The position numbers and the translations under genes were made by a program. A DNA stretch of 64,000 nt from NCBI GenBank assembly GCA_946807835.1, contig OX327702.1, forward strand, positions 16,368,001 through 16,432,000. The letters run 5' to 3'. The notes below the pieces were generated by a model. It ran no database searches, was not told the origin of the DNA, and worked only from the letters and a program-made list of their open reading frames with translations. This stretch comes from Ailanthus altissimus. Lineage: Eukaryota > Streptophyta > Magnoliopsida > Sapindales > Simaroubaceae. How positions within the stretch are numbered: the first letter of the stretch is position 1; every line of letters starts with the position of its first letter. Below are positions 1 to 11,902 of the stretch, one piece after another.

Positions 1-805
1 TTTTACACGTTCTCTTCCGGAGTCTGCCTAGTGTTATATTTGTTGTCAGTTCTAGTTATCAATGTGGTGGGCTTGATAATCTATAACAGCAACATCTAAA
101 TCCATATCTGCACGCACCGGACTCTATGAGCATCGAACCATATCCAACGACACCCAGCGGTCAGACCATGAAAAGTCTCTAACATGTGTGGAACCAAAGC
201 ATAGTGGATCACTTACAAGCCCACTGTGGTGCTTAGGTAAGAGGACCACGTATACTCCTCAACTCGAGAGGACCTTCTATTGACGGTAACATAGGATGTG
301 TATTGGGGTCCTCATGAGTCTGTTCAGTACTCAGTCCTAACTGAATACCTGTATGCCTATATAATCTCCAAGATCCTGGTCAGCTAGGAACAACCAACTG
401 TACCCTACAGATATAGACATACACTGATCTATGTAAATTAATAGGATCTACTAACAGACTTGCATTAGTAGAAACAAATCAGGAACTAAGTATTTAAGAA
501 CATGCTTGCATAATGACACATCCTAGCAACCTATTGCAACTCTTACAACTATATCATTATTAGCATATTCTGAGGTCTTTGTCTAATTATAGACAATGTT
601 CCAACTCTTGTAATATTCGCTAACACTTAGCAACAGTCTAAACTCCTTTAGACCGTATCCGAACTCCTTCAGATAATACAGAGTCTGTAGAATTACAAGC
701 ATTAAACCATATAATTAAAAGGTAATTAGCGATATAACAAAATATAGTGTATAAATATCAAATATTCATACAAAACTGGGATAGCACGTAGGCACCACCC
801 TAACA
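1..805 (-). mobile_element. Ty1/copia LTR, minus orientation, internally deleted
   Basis: The right end, CCCTAACA at 798-805, is the start of a copia LTR read on the minus strand. Bases 89-805 match the 5' half of the plus-oriented LTR that follows, and bases 1-88 match the 3' end of that LTR (its 3800-3910 region). About 1.1 kb of the LTR middle is therefore missing at the join near 88/89. The other end lies outside the window. The run of short hairpins typical of this family is visible at 620-680. Confidence 0.75.
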
Positions 806-3800
806 ATTATATCGCTAATTACCTTTTGATTATATAGTTTAATGCTTGTTATGCTACAGACTTTATTTTGTCTGAAGGAGTTCAGATATAGTCTAAAAAA
901 GTTTAGATCGGTGCTAAGAGTTAGCAAATATTCTAAGAGTTGAAACATTATCTGTAATGCGACAAAGATCTTAGAAAATGCTAATAATGATATAGTTGCA
1001 AGAATTGCAATATGTTGCTAGGATGTGTCATTATACAAGCATGTTTTCAAATACATAGTTCTTGATTTATTTCTACCAACGCAGGTCTATTAGTAAATCC
1101 TATTAATTTACATAGATCAGTGTATGTCTATATCTGTAGGGTACAGTTGGCTGTTGCTAGCTGACCAGGATCTTAGAGATTGCATAGGCATACAGGTATT
1201 CAGTTAGGACTGAGTACTGAATAGACTCGTGAGGACCCAAATAGATATCCTATGTTGCCGTCAATGGAAGGTCCTCTCAAGTTGAGTAGTATATGTGGTC
1301 TTCTAACCTAAGCACCACGGTGGGCTTGTAAGTGATCACTATACTTTGGTTTCACGTATGTCAAAGACCTTTCATGGTCTGACCACTGGGTGTCGTTGGG
1401 TATGGTCTAATGCTCATGGAGTCCGGTACGTGCAGATATGGGATCCATCAACTCTCATAGGATGTGATATATCTAGATGCTCCAAGATAGTATCTCAGAA
1501 AAGTCTTATGGCTATAAGAAGTTAACCCGGAAAGGTGTTTCCATGGGGTTAAACAATATGACAATGCGTTTTGCTCATATTATACTATTGAGATACTATT
1601 ATGGAGATAGGTTTATGGATGAGAGATAGTACATATTTTAATATAATATTTATGTACTCCTAAGATTAATATTTGCTCATTTAACATCAAATAATTAGTA
1701 TTTATGCACGTTCTTTATGAATTGTACGTTTAAAGACAATTGGAACATCATGCGAGAAGCCAAACGCAAATAGGAGCATTAGAGATTAAAATACAAAAGA
1801 ATGCTACAACGTGCTATAGTACAATACCGAGGCATTAGGTGGAGCACTACAAGCAGTAACCACCAAACACCTCAATGTTGCGGCATTGAGGCCTGGGCAA
1901 TAAAAGTTGACAGGATGCTTAAAATAAGGAAGTTCAAAAAGCAACCCTAATTCTGCCTTAATTTCGTGCTCTTACCTATATATTTTCCTAAAACTTACTA
2001 TTTGAGTGAGGCGGCTAGGAATGGAAAAGAAAAACACCTAACATTCAAGTTTTAGAGAAATCAAAGAGGAGGAAAGGCCATTTGATAGGGATTTCTTCTT
2101 TGCTTTGTTCTTTTACTTGTTGTAAGATGTTTATTTGGTATGTATTGATGGAATTAACTTTAATAATGTGTAGTTTAAATATGAGCTAATTTCATTAATC
2201 TAGGATTACATTCTTGAACTCATTATGTGATTGACTATAGCTATCTCTTTTATGTTATTAATTCAATTTTTGATATATTCATTATGCTTGTGTTCAATGC
2301 AATTTTATTACCTGGCCATTAGTTAAATTGATCTAGAAATACTTGAATAAACTTGGAAAAGGCATTTATGTATTACGTTTTAAGCATATTGATGCATGAT
2401 CATAGTGTAACAAACATGAGTTTCATATGAGATAAACATATACTCATATGACATGTATGATTTATAAAACTTGTGCTTAATAGATGTTGTTCAATTTATT
2501 TATCATAGGAATATAGATATTTGATTGGATAAGTATAATCACTTGACCACTGGAAGAGGTTTGTGATGTATTAAGTGTTTTGGTCAATATATCAAGTTGA
2601 GTATAATAAACTTAAAAGAGATTTTACTGAATTAATTTGCATAATGAGGAATAGTTTGTAATCCTAGGTTGTCTTATATTGAATTTAACTTGTGGAAATT
2701 TAGTTTATTATTTATCATATTCAAGTTTTTCTTTTACCTAAGTAGCTTAATCTCATGCATTAATTCATTTTTTGGATAAGAGTAGAAAGACACAATTTCA
2801 GTACTTAAACTAGAAAATACAACTCATTCTCTATGGGATCGACACTCTACTCATCATTTATTACTTGTTACAATAACGCATGCTTGCGTTAATTTGTGTT
2901 ATAGAAATCACACAACAATGAGCATATGGGGATTTGACGGTGTCGATCTATATCTCCACGCATCCAAGATATATATTATGGAATGACTATACGTATGCAT
3001 GGCAACCTTAACTTGTATGGTTCAACGTGTCGATTTGTAATATTCGTGACGTGTGCGTGGGGCATGGCTCATGGACTTATAGAATAGTTCCATTTGACGA
3101 ATTAGACGTGGACCTAGGGAGTCCCGCGATATAGAATGTACTCGTTGTGCACTTGGATAGAGTACTGGATTGAATTGCTTAATTCAGTAATATCCAACAT
3201 AACCATAGGAGTGCGTGGGTGTTGTATTTAAGTGTTAAATACAACGATTAGTCAATAATTATTATTCACTAATTGTAAAATGACACGTGGCGCATTATGG
3301 ACCCTCGCTTGGGTTTACCCAAGTGTGAGATTTGATGGGACCCACTAAAGGGTATACTTGGTAACTATTTATGAGGGGTAAAATGATCATTTCACACTTT
3401 GATTATTTAAATATTAAATAATCAAAATATCTCTAATAATATATATTATTTTATAATATTATATTAATAATAATATAATATATATAATGCACGATAGTAC
3501 TCATGTATTATATATATAATATTATTATTTTCTTTATTTATTATTATTTTTTGCCAGCTATAGCATTTATATGAATATTATATTGTAATATTAATTTTTT
3601 TTTATTAAAACTGAGATATATATGTGTGACAAAGTTGAAATGGAAATGTGAGATAAGAATTGGAAAAGAAAAGGAAATTTAAAAGGGTTATTTTTCCTTA
3701 GCATTTTCGTTCTTTGCTCTTTAAAAGTATTTTCTTCTTATTTTGCACCATGAGAAAGATAGCAAGTTTAGAATCGGCCATAAAAGGGGTTAAGAGTTAA

Positions 3801-4090
3801 TCCTACATTGGGTTCAAGAGCCGCTGTTCTAGATTATCAAGTCTACTAAGTTGATAACTAGAACTGACAACGAGTATAACTCCAGGCGGACTCTGGAAGA
3901 ATATGTATAAAACGTTACACGTATTGATAATTTCTCAATTTTATCATTTATATATTAATTTGATTAATATATGATTAGTGTGTTAATTTTATGTTTTATA
4001 ATTCCGCTACGTTAAAATATGTCTTAGATGCATATTTTGCAATAAACACACTAGCACATGCATACACCCGTACACAGTTGATTCCTTACA
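806..4090 (+). mobile_element. Ty1/copia LTR, plus orientation, split by a solo LTR
   Basis: This is the reverse complement of the preceding LTR (739 down to 90 matches 806 to about 1440), continuing to an LTR 3' end ending CTTACA at 4090. The first 66 or so bases of the LTR are absent at 806, as expected if the minus LTR to the left had inserted into it and its first bases lie upstream of the window. A gypsy-like solo LTR interrupts it at 1624-2917. No PBS follows; minisatellite sequence begins directly, so this is a solo or fragmentary LTR. Confidence 0.75.
1624..2917 (+). mobile_element. Solo LTR of a gypsy-like element, TSD ATGAG
   Basis: The insertion interrupts the copia LTR between two copies of ATGAG (1619-1623 and 2918-2922). 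Its end, TTATAGAAATCACACAACA, is the same as that of the solo LTR at 24271-25646. The first base appears mutated (AGATA for TGATA). A TATA-like box lies near 1977-1985, with a decayed GC-rich segment just upstream (1830-1895). A GGATCGACACTCTACT block near the 3' end is shared with the other LTRs of this type. The lineage (Tat/Ogre-like Ty3/gypsy) is inferred from that block, not proven. Confidence 0.8.
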
Positions 4091-4487
4091 AATATAACCC
4101 AGTGGGAATAGAGTACCTAGTACCTTTCTTCTATGAGAATACGATTATATGATATAACCTAGGAGGACTAGAGTACCTAGTACATTCCCTCTGCTAGAAT
4201 ATAGTTATATGATATATCCTAGGGGACTGGTTGAAGTACCTAGTACCTTCCCTCTATAAAGATATAGTTACATGTATAACCTAGAGGGATTAGAGTACCT
4301 AGTACTTTCCCTCAACGAGGATATAGTTCCATGATATAACTCTGATGGACTAAAGTACTTAGTACATTCCCTCTACAAAGATATAGCTAGAAGAAATAAC
4401 TTAAAGGGACTAGAGTATCGAGTACCTTCCCTTCGCAATGGTATAGTTACAAGAAATTACACGAAGAGACAAAAGTACCTAGTTTCT
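4091..4487. repeat. 60-61 bp minisatellite, about seven units
   Basis: The core GAGTACCTAGTACCTTCCCT recurs with small changes near 4111, 4171, 4233, 4292, 4352, 4413 and 4473, a period of 60-61 bp. The copies differ at several positions each, so the array is not recent. A copia LTR abuts its left edge and another copia LTR cuts its right part. Confidence 0.85.
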
Positions 4488-6353
4488 TGTTAACATGTTT
4501 TAAGGTGCATCCATGTGATTGTGTACATGTTAAAAATTTTTAAATGCATGTCTAACATACATTATGCAGCGAATTAAAATAATATAATCAATATATACAC
4601 ACTACAACGAAATAAAAAATAGTGCTAGAATTGAATACATACTCTTGTAGAAGATTCAGTGAAGATTGTTGTACTTTGAAGCTTATTTGGCTCACAATGA
4701 AGTCCTCTCTTGAATAATTCTAGACTACAACAGTTGGTGGGATTGGAGCAACTATAATAGTGGCTTTTAATCTTAATTTCGCACAAGAATCAAAGAAAAG
4801 ACTCAATACTTAAGTTAGTTTTAGCATCAAAATGCATCAAAGGTGTTTTGGGGACTTAAATGCAACATTTTGAAAGTTGCATTTTCTCTCTTTTTTTTTT
4901 TGTACGAATTTGAATTCTAAATTCATTATCTCAACAAATGAAACTCTTTTCATTTGTTATAAGAAGACTAAAATTCTTAAGTGGTCATATGTCATTCATT
5001 AAGGCATGTGTTGCCATACAATATCATGCATGAGTGACAAATGTCACTTATGTTATCCATGTAAACACTTTGCATGGATGACATTTGTCACATGCATGCT
5101 ACTATTTATCACACAAATGGCCATGAATTGATTCCATGTGTGTATTTGCACTTTTCCATGTAATATGGACATATTTGTAACATTTATAAACTATGGTTCC
5201 CACTTTCTAAATGGGTCTAAAAATGCATCTTGCTTTCCAAAATCATCCTGGATCAATTTGTGCATCCGTCTTGCTACCCTCGTACTCAACGAGTACACTT
5301 CATATTATGAGACTCTCTAGGTTCACCTCTGCTTATCTTATAGAACACTTTCACAAGTCTATGAACAATGCCCCACATATACGTTATAGATATTAGAGAA
5401 CGAAGGATTGAACCATACAAGTAAAGTCAACCATATCCGTATAATCCCTCCATCATCTATATCCTAAAGGAGCAGAGATATAGATTATGACCATTAAATC
5501 TCTATATGCTCATTCGTGAACTTATCTTTAAATACATATTTCCATAAAAAAATATCCGCAAATTTCTTTGCAATATTATTTAACCCTAATGGAAAACTCT
5601 TTCTCCGAAGTTAACATTATGGCCATAAGATATTTTGAAATACGTTCTTAGAGCATCTGGATATATAACTCACCTATATGAGTTGATGAATCCCATATCT
5701 ATGTACACTGGACTCCATGAGCATCAGACCATACCCAGTGGTCATACCATGAAAAGTCTCTAACATGCATGGAATCAAAGTATGGTGGATCACTCACAAG
5801 TCCATTGTGGCACTCAAGTCAATGGATCACAAATGCTACTTAACTCGAGAAGAACCTTCATTGATGGCTTCATGGGATGTCTATTAGAGGTCCTCGTGAG
5901 TCTATTTAGTATCTAGTCCTTACTGAATACCTGCATGCCCATACAGGTTTCCACTAAGACTAACCTTCGGGACAATCGATTAATGAATATATATTGATCT
6001 AAAAGGAATACCAATCGACCCATGTCATCAACCATGGATCAGAAATGATATTTTGGAGAATATATTGTACAATGACATTTCTTAGCACAACTTGCAAACT
6101 CTTCGCAACTACGTAATTACTATAATATTCTCGAGTCTTTGTATTAATTTCAAACAAAGTTCTAACTCTTTAGAATTGCTAACTTTTAGAGTTGACTTAA
6201 ACTCTTTTAGATTTACAATGTCTGAAAAGTTACAAGCTTCTTACCATATAAATAATAATAATTAATGAATGAAAGAAATATTTATTATATAAATATTAAA
6301 TAAATAAACATTTATACAACAATTTGAATAGCATGTAAGCACAATTTCTAACA
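4488..6353 (-). mobile_element. Solo Ty1/copia LTR, minus orientation
   Basis: The segment begins TGTTAAC and ends TCTAACA, so it has TG...CA ends with a short inverted terminal repeat. It splits the 60-bp minisatellite. The flanks TTTCT (4483-4487) and TTTAT (6354-6358) look like a target duplication with one change. The minus strand has the usual copia U3 hairpin run (6110-6220). No internal coding sequence is present. Its related family member seems to be the LTR ending at 61942. Confidence 0.75.
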
Positions 6354-6440
6354 TTTATTTTCTCCACAAGGGTATAGTTACATAGAATAAACATCGGAGG
6401 GACTGGAATACCTAGCACCTTTCTTCCACTAAAAAATAGT
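6354..6440. repeat. Separated unit of the 60-bp minisatellite
   Basis: GGTATAGTTACATAGAATAA followed by GGAATACCTAGCACCTTTCT is one more unit of the array at 4091-4487, cut off from it by the solo LTR. This shows that the array existed before that LTR inserted. Confidence 0.75.
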
Positions 6441-7030
6441 AACATGAGATCCAATAAGAAAAGGGGTTCAATAGGAAGAAGGTTCCCACTGCCTTCCTCT
6501 TATACTTTGACAGTATTAAAATCAGAATTTCAAAAATAACAAAAGGTTCAAGAGAGAAGATTCCCACTAACTTTCTTTCACACATAAGAAACATTAATTC
6601 AATAAAATTTTGAATCCAAAGTTTAGAAAAAGGATCTAGTAAAGAAAGGTTCCCATAAACTCTCTCTCACTCTATAGAAACATTTAGAGTTCGACAAAAT
6701 TAATAATTCAAAGTTTAAAAAAAAGGATCAAAAAGGGGAAGGTTACCACCAACTCCTTCTCACTCTTTAGAAGCATTTAGATTTTAACAAAATTCAGAAT
6801 CAAAGGTCAAAAAAGGAATTAAGAAGAGAAAAGTTCCCACCAGCTCCTTCTCACTAATTGGAAGTATCCAAATCCCAAAAATTTAAAGTTCAAAAATAAG
6901 CAAGGGTCAAAAAGAGAAAGGTTCCTACTAACCTTTTTTCAACCCTTAGAAGCATTCAGAAGTTCAGAATTCAAAAACAGTAAGAGATTAAGAAGAAAGA
7001 AGTTTCATCAACTTTATCTCATCATATGAA
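6441..7030. repeat. Second tandem repeat, about 75-95 bp units, seven copies
   Basis: Variants of GAAGGTTCCCACTAACTCC recur near 6479, 6556, 6644, 6739, 6826, 6916 and 6996. Each is followed by a C/T-rich stretch, then AGAAGCATT and an A-rich stretch. Units are strongly diverged and unequal in length. It directly abuts the 60-bp array but shares no obvious unit with it. Confidence 0.7.
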
Positions 7031-9330
7031 AGCATTCAAACAAGTCAATAAAAGTTTCCTAATCAAGATATACAAATATCAAGATCAAGAAGAAGCATTA
7101 AAATTATATTTTATTGAATAATCCAGATAACATTGTTCTAATGTACAAGACAAAAATGATGAAAAGAAACATGAATTATTCATATACGTTGCCTTAAAAA
7201 CTAGGGCTATATTAAGATCCACTTCAGAAGTTCCTTCCCTAGTAGAGTCGTAATTGATATTTTGATAATCATCCTTATAATGCTTTGTAGACCACCTGTG
7301 TATATACCAAGATTCTAATCATAATTCTTTAGAAGCTCTTGATAGGTTAAAGGCTCATTCTCAAACCTAAACCATCTAAGGAAGCTCCATGTGGAAGACA
7401 AAGTAACTTGACATTGGTAACAGACCTTTATAGTCTTGTTACGAGCCTTTCACTGCTTGCTCAGTACTGCTGCCATGCTCTAACTTGACTTCAAAACCAC
7501 TTTGAGCTCCTCAACTGTGCACTCAAGATCCTAAACTTTCCCTTTAGAAACCTTGAGCAAATCAATGCCACTAGCAGCATAGTTTGCAATAGCCCATAGC
7601 TAGTCCTGCTTCTTCAACACTTCATAGTTAGTAGTAAATAATTTTTCTAAAATACAATGATCTTGAAACCTAGAGCATTCTTGGAAGATTAAAGAGAGGC
7701 GTTCTCCCCCCTCCAAAAAGCTCATCCTGCCTCTTTGTTAGACAATGATGTTGACAACTTGTTCTGTTTCAGTACTAATGTCTTTTTGGCAACCTTTGAT
7801 TCAAACACTTCTACTGTGAAGTCAGTAATAGTCTTATAGAGGCCTTTGTTTAATGCTTTACTTATTGGCTATCATTAAGCTTCGTTAATTCCTCATCTAG
7901 CTTGAAAGTCTCAATCCTATACATCAGATTTTGGCTCCTAATGAGAACATTATCATTTTTCACAGAATCTAGTTTTCTTTAGAGCCTCCTCACTTCATTT
8001 GTAACCGTCCACAACTCCTTTTCATAAGCTTCTATAGTCATAGTAGAGTTTTGAAGGGCTTGCAACATGAAGAACATCAATACACCATCCAAAAAAAAGA
8101 AACGTAAAAATTTTAAAAGTACAAAAGCTTACCATAAAGATGGAAGACAAACTCTTCAACTTCTAATCAACAATGAACATGTTAGGGATAAACTCTAAAT
8201 CCTCTTTGGTAAATAGGTGACCTAGGATTGTTATAACAACATCACCATTAATATAGAAGAGGCTTGACTCACGAACAAACTTTCCATTAGACTTTCAAAA
8301 CCTAGGATGAAACTCAACACTAATCTTTGGATCCCTGTTAGGAATATCTTGTAGCTCTTCTAGAGGAGCTAGCCTTAAAGTAAAAAAGGAAGGCCAACAT
8401 TGAATCCAATGTCATAATCAGTTCACCAACGTATGGTTGAGATTATGGCATTCAATGTTATAATATGTTCACTATTGAATGGTTTTTCTTGAAGAATAAT
8501 TGAATTAACTTTAAAGGCATCTAATCAAACGATCAGCGAATTACAGGACATAAAAATAGTTTTTTGTACTTATGAATTGTCCAACCTCTTCCAACTCCTT
8601 TACAATAAATGAGGAAGACTAACCTTAAAGGGAAGTAAACCCTTCTGAAGAATGGGGGAAAGATAACCCCAATAATAGGGAGTAAGAAAAAAGCCTTCTC
8701 ATCTGAGGGAGAATTACGCACACCAACTTAACAAATATACAATATACATCAAATGAAAGTGTCCAAAATAATCGACAAATCTTGAAAAACCAATATCAAA
8801 TAAATTCGTTATTGTCCAGGTGATCAGAAAAGCTTTGGTGTGCCAAGAATTATTCCATTTGTCAGAAAGTGGCTACTAACCTTTTAGTGGAGAAGAGTTG
8901 TAACTGGAACTTAGGTTTTGTTGACGAAAAACATATGAAAAAGCATCGAATGGTGGTCGTCGGTGCGAATTCGACTGGGGCTACAGGTTTTCAACTAAAA
9001 CTTGGCCGAAAAACGTCATGAAAGCTTAGAGACTCATAGTGGATCTCCTAGGGAGCTCGTTAGAGTCTGGAAAGGGTTGGTCAAAGATGCGGCCACTCAG
9101 AGAGGGAAGTCTATGGCCCTAAGAGGCGATGAACAATTGACAACAATAGCTATTATTGATGGTCAACGACAGTAACAAATGCTAAAGAGATCGAGGATCA
9201 GCCAAATCACCAAAAAATTGAAGCAAAAACAAAGAAGAAAAACTTTTAAAAAAAATAGCATAAGCCATAGCAGGAGAGAATGGCGGCGATCAGTGGTCTT
9301 GTCAGAGAAAAGAAAGGTATTGTAATCAAC
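7031..9330 (-). pseudogene. Decayed coding remnant of unknown type
   Basis: The minus strand holds several stop-interrupted reading segments. Around 7680-8060 it would encode a charged, Leu/Glu/Lys-rich, probably coiled-coil region. Around 8533-8721 it encodes a Phe/Leu/Arg-rich segment. The arrangement is reminiscent of plant transposon-associated proteins with a C-terminal coiled coil, but I cannot name a family. No splice structure or intact frame is evident. I treat it as an old transposon remnant rather than a host gene. Confidence 0.35.
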
Positions 9331-10282
9331 TTATCAATGAATGGTTAAGTCAAGTCCAATTTAGATGAAGTATGGAAAGGTATTTTCATTAATAAAATGC
9401 TAATGGACTAAAATATACTTGTGCTTAAAAGGGGGGCCATTTTTAAAAATTTTCCTTCATTTTATGGTCTCATATTCTTGTCAAAACATTATTCTCATTT
9501 TGTTTCCATTTCTAATCTTTGACAAAAAAGAAAAGCTCCAAAAGCTTCTATTATAATTAATCCTACATTGTATTGAAAAATTAATTTTGCATATAATTAA
9601 TTGCCAAAAAGAGATATATGTTAAAATTATAATGTTTTGGGTTAAGTAACACAAATAGAGCTTATTTGGTATAAAGGATTGAATTGAATAAAAGTGAATA
9701 AATTTTGTTAGAATTAGATGAAAATAGGACTGAATTAGTTATGTATAGTATAGTTTTGAGTTGTGTTAAGTATTCCCTGTGATTGGATTTGATTAGTTGA
9801 AATAATTATAATAATATTAATCATTTATTTATAAAGATAAGTTATTACATATATATACTTAATTTATAATATTAATTAATTAAAATTCCTTTAAATATAA
9901 TTTATTTAATATTAATTTGTTTAATTTTATATATTATCAAATATTTAATTTTTATTTTATGAAAATTTAAAAAATATTTATATTATTATTTCTAGTATTT
10001 ATTTTATTAGATAATTAAAATAATATATAATAAAACTAACTACATTAGATATGTTAACTAAGAACTAATATAATATAATGTTTAAAAATATTAATTTAAT
10101 ACTACTTTGTTTATTTAAATAATTTATCCTAAGTTACTCCATGAGTCTTCATGGGATAATAAATTTTAATTTTCCTTCAACAAAATGCTGGCCTAAGATA
10201 ACAATTCTGACATTAAGATAAATTTTCCCAAGTTAATATCTTTGCATCAAACATAAGTATAAAGTTGGTTTATTAATAGCAT
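9331..10282. other. AT-rich intergenic DNA
   Basis: No open frame, RNA gene or clear repeat was recognised. Long A/T runs dominate from 9780 to 10130. A small decayed MITE could be hidden around 9655-10200, but I found no convincing terminal repeats. Confidence 0.6.
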
Positions 10283-10292
10283 TTTTATAAAT

Positions 10293-10430
10293 AAATATTA
10301 TCATGAATATCTTAGAGGAAAGACTTAATTATAAAAATACTCACAAGTTTGGATTCTATCAAAAATATCTAAACTTTTTAAAAAATTTCATCAATGCCTT
10401 CCCGTTATAGAATCTTTTGTTACAATTAAC
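10293..10430 (+). repeat. MULE left terminal inverted repeat
   Basis: The block AAATATTATCATGAATATCT is followed by ATACTCACAAGTTT and ATCAAAAATATCTAAAC. Each matches in order the reverse complement of the right end. The outermost bases read AAATATT here against GAGATATT at the other end; a 5' G is usual for MULEs, so this end has probably mutated. Confidence 0.8.
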
Positions 10431-10965
10431 ATATTTTATGTCAGCAAAAATAAAATATCTAAAATGCCTTTATAAAAATAAAATGTCTAAATTTCCCCTG
10501 TATGTAATACTAGAATATGATATGATAACTTGCACTTGTTAGCACGTACTCCTAAAAAGTCCATTTCTCAAGACAAAATAAAATTTTATTTTTTAGCACT
10601 TTGAAATTAGAGTTGTTATTTTTCTAATATAGAGAAATTACTTATTTGACCATGATGAAAATTGAAATTTTATTAGGCGATGCAGGTGACCATTATAGTG
10701 TAAGGTCCGATTAACCCTTATAAGAGACTATTTTTTTTCATTTCATTTGCAAGTTAACATTCAGAGATTTATAGGGCATTTTATTTGCAGGTTCCTCTTG
10801 CTTAAGTAATATCAAACCTGCTTTTTCATTTACAACAATCTCATATATAGTTTTCATTCACATAAGTCTCAAGCACAAACAAAAATACCCATACATCCTC
10901 GTAGTGCCTCACAACAGCATAAAAAATAGCCATACATCATAAAAGAGTTTCACAATTGCCTAATC

Positions 10966-11389
10966 ATGTCAAACCCTATAAACTTAAGTGAAGTGAATGG
11001 AAGAATGATAAAATTTAGAAACAAGGTATGCTTTTATGGAAGGAAGGCAGTTGTAAAGATCTTAGAGTCAAAGAATAACCCTAATAAGTTGTATTTCTAT
11101 TGTGAAAGAAGAAGATTCAATTACCACAGATTTTGGGAATTAAAAGAAGAATACTTTAACTATTAGATCTTTAAAGTTCATGAAATTTCCAAATTTGTGA
11201 AAGTAGTGCAAAATGTTGATTAATAAGTTTGTAGAGTGCTGGAAGGACATGTAAATATAGACCAAAACTATTAATGAAATGAAAAGTATGGTGAAGAATG
11301 TGCATCGTATTTTGTTTGTGGTATTAGTAGTTGTAATGTTGTCATATGCATATAAAACAATGACATGGAAAAAATGTGTTGATATGTAA
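10966..11389 (+). pseudogene. GRF-type zinc-finger protein with C-terminal membrane segment (decayed)
   Basis: A 66-residue frame (10966-11166) contains CFYGRKAVVKI, NPNKLYFYCERR and YHRFWE, which resemble the GRF zinc finger (CxCG ... NPGR.F..C ... C.FF.W). The second Cys of the first pair and the last Cys are replaced, so zinc binding would fail. After a stop and a change of frame, 11279-11389 encodes 36 residues with a hydrophobic stretch (ILFVVLVVVMLSYAY). This matches the small plant proteins made of a GRF finger, a linker and a C-terminal transmembrane helix. It lies inside the MULE, convergent with the transposase, and was probably carried by it. The function of this family is not established. 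Confidence 0.65.
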
Positions 11390-11902
11390 TGCATGAAAAA
11401 TGTAAGATGTAACATTGAAATTAACGAACTAAGTTACCACCAACTTACAATAAAATACTTTCAAAGGACCATAATTCTTACAAAAATGCTTTTAAAGCAC
11501 CATCATTCTTACAAGAAGTACCATCATTCTTAGCATGTAAAATTAAACCAATTCATGCACTATTATTCTTAAAAAGTTATGATGTATAGTATTTCAAAAT
11601 TAACGTAAGTTCAACTATAAACTTTATAACTGGCTTAGCTATTTTTTAGGTCTGCCAGGTCTCCCTCTTCCTCTATTTCATAAAATTGATACATAATGTT
11701 TAAATTAGAAATGCTTTTATTTGCTAAGAAAATATTGTTGAATATAGAAATAGTACTTGAGAAGATTATTAAGTGTTACTTGTCAAACTAGTTGCATATG
11801 TTACTGATCCTATTCTTTGTACAATAGCTGATGTCAAACCTTAGGAACTACTTGTTCCCCTTCTTGCAAGATCAAGTAAAATGATTGAAATAAGACACTG
11901 CA

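Noticed and set aside
10966..11166. The 66-codon frame as a functional host gene
   Set aside because: Cysteines needed for zinc binding are lost, the C-terminal part is in another frame, and it lies within a dead MULE.
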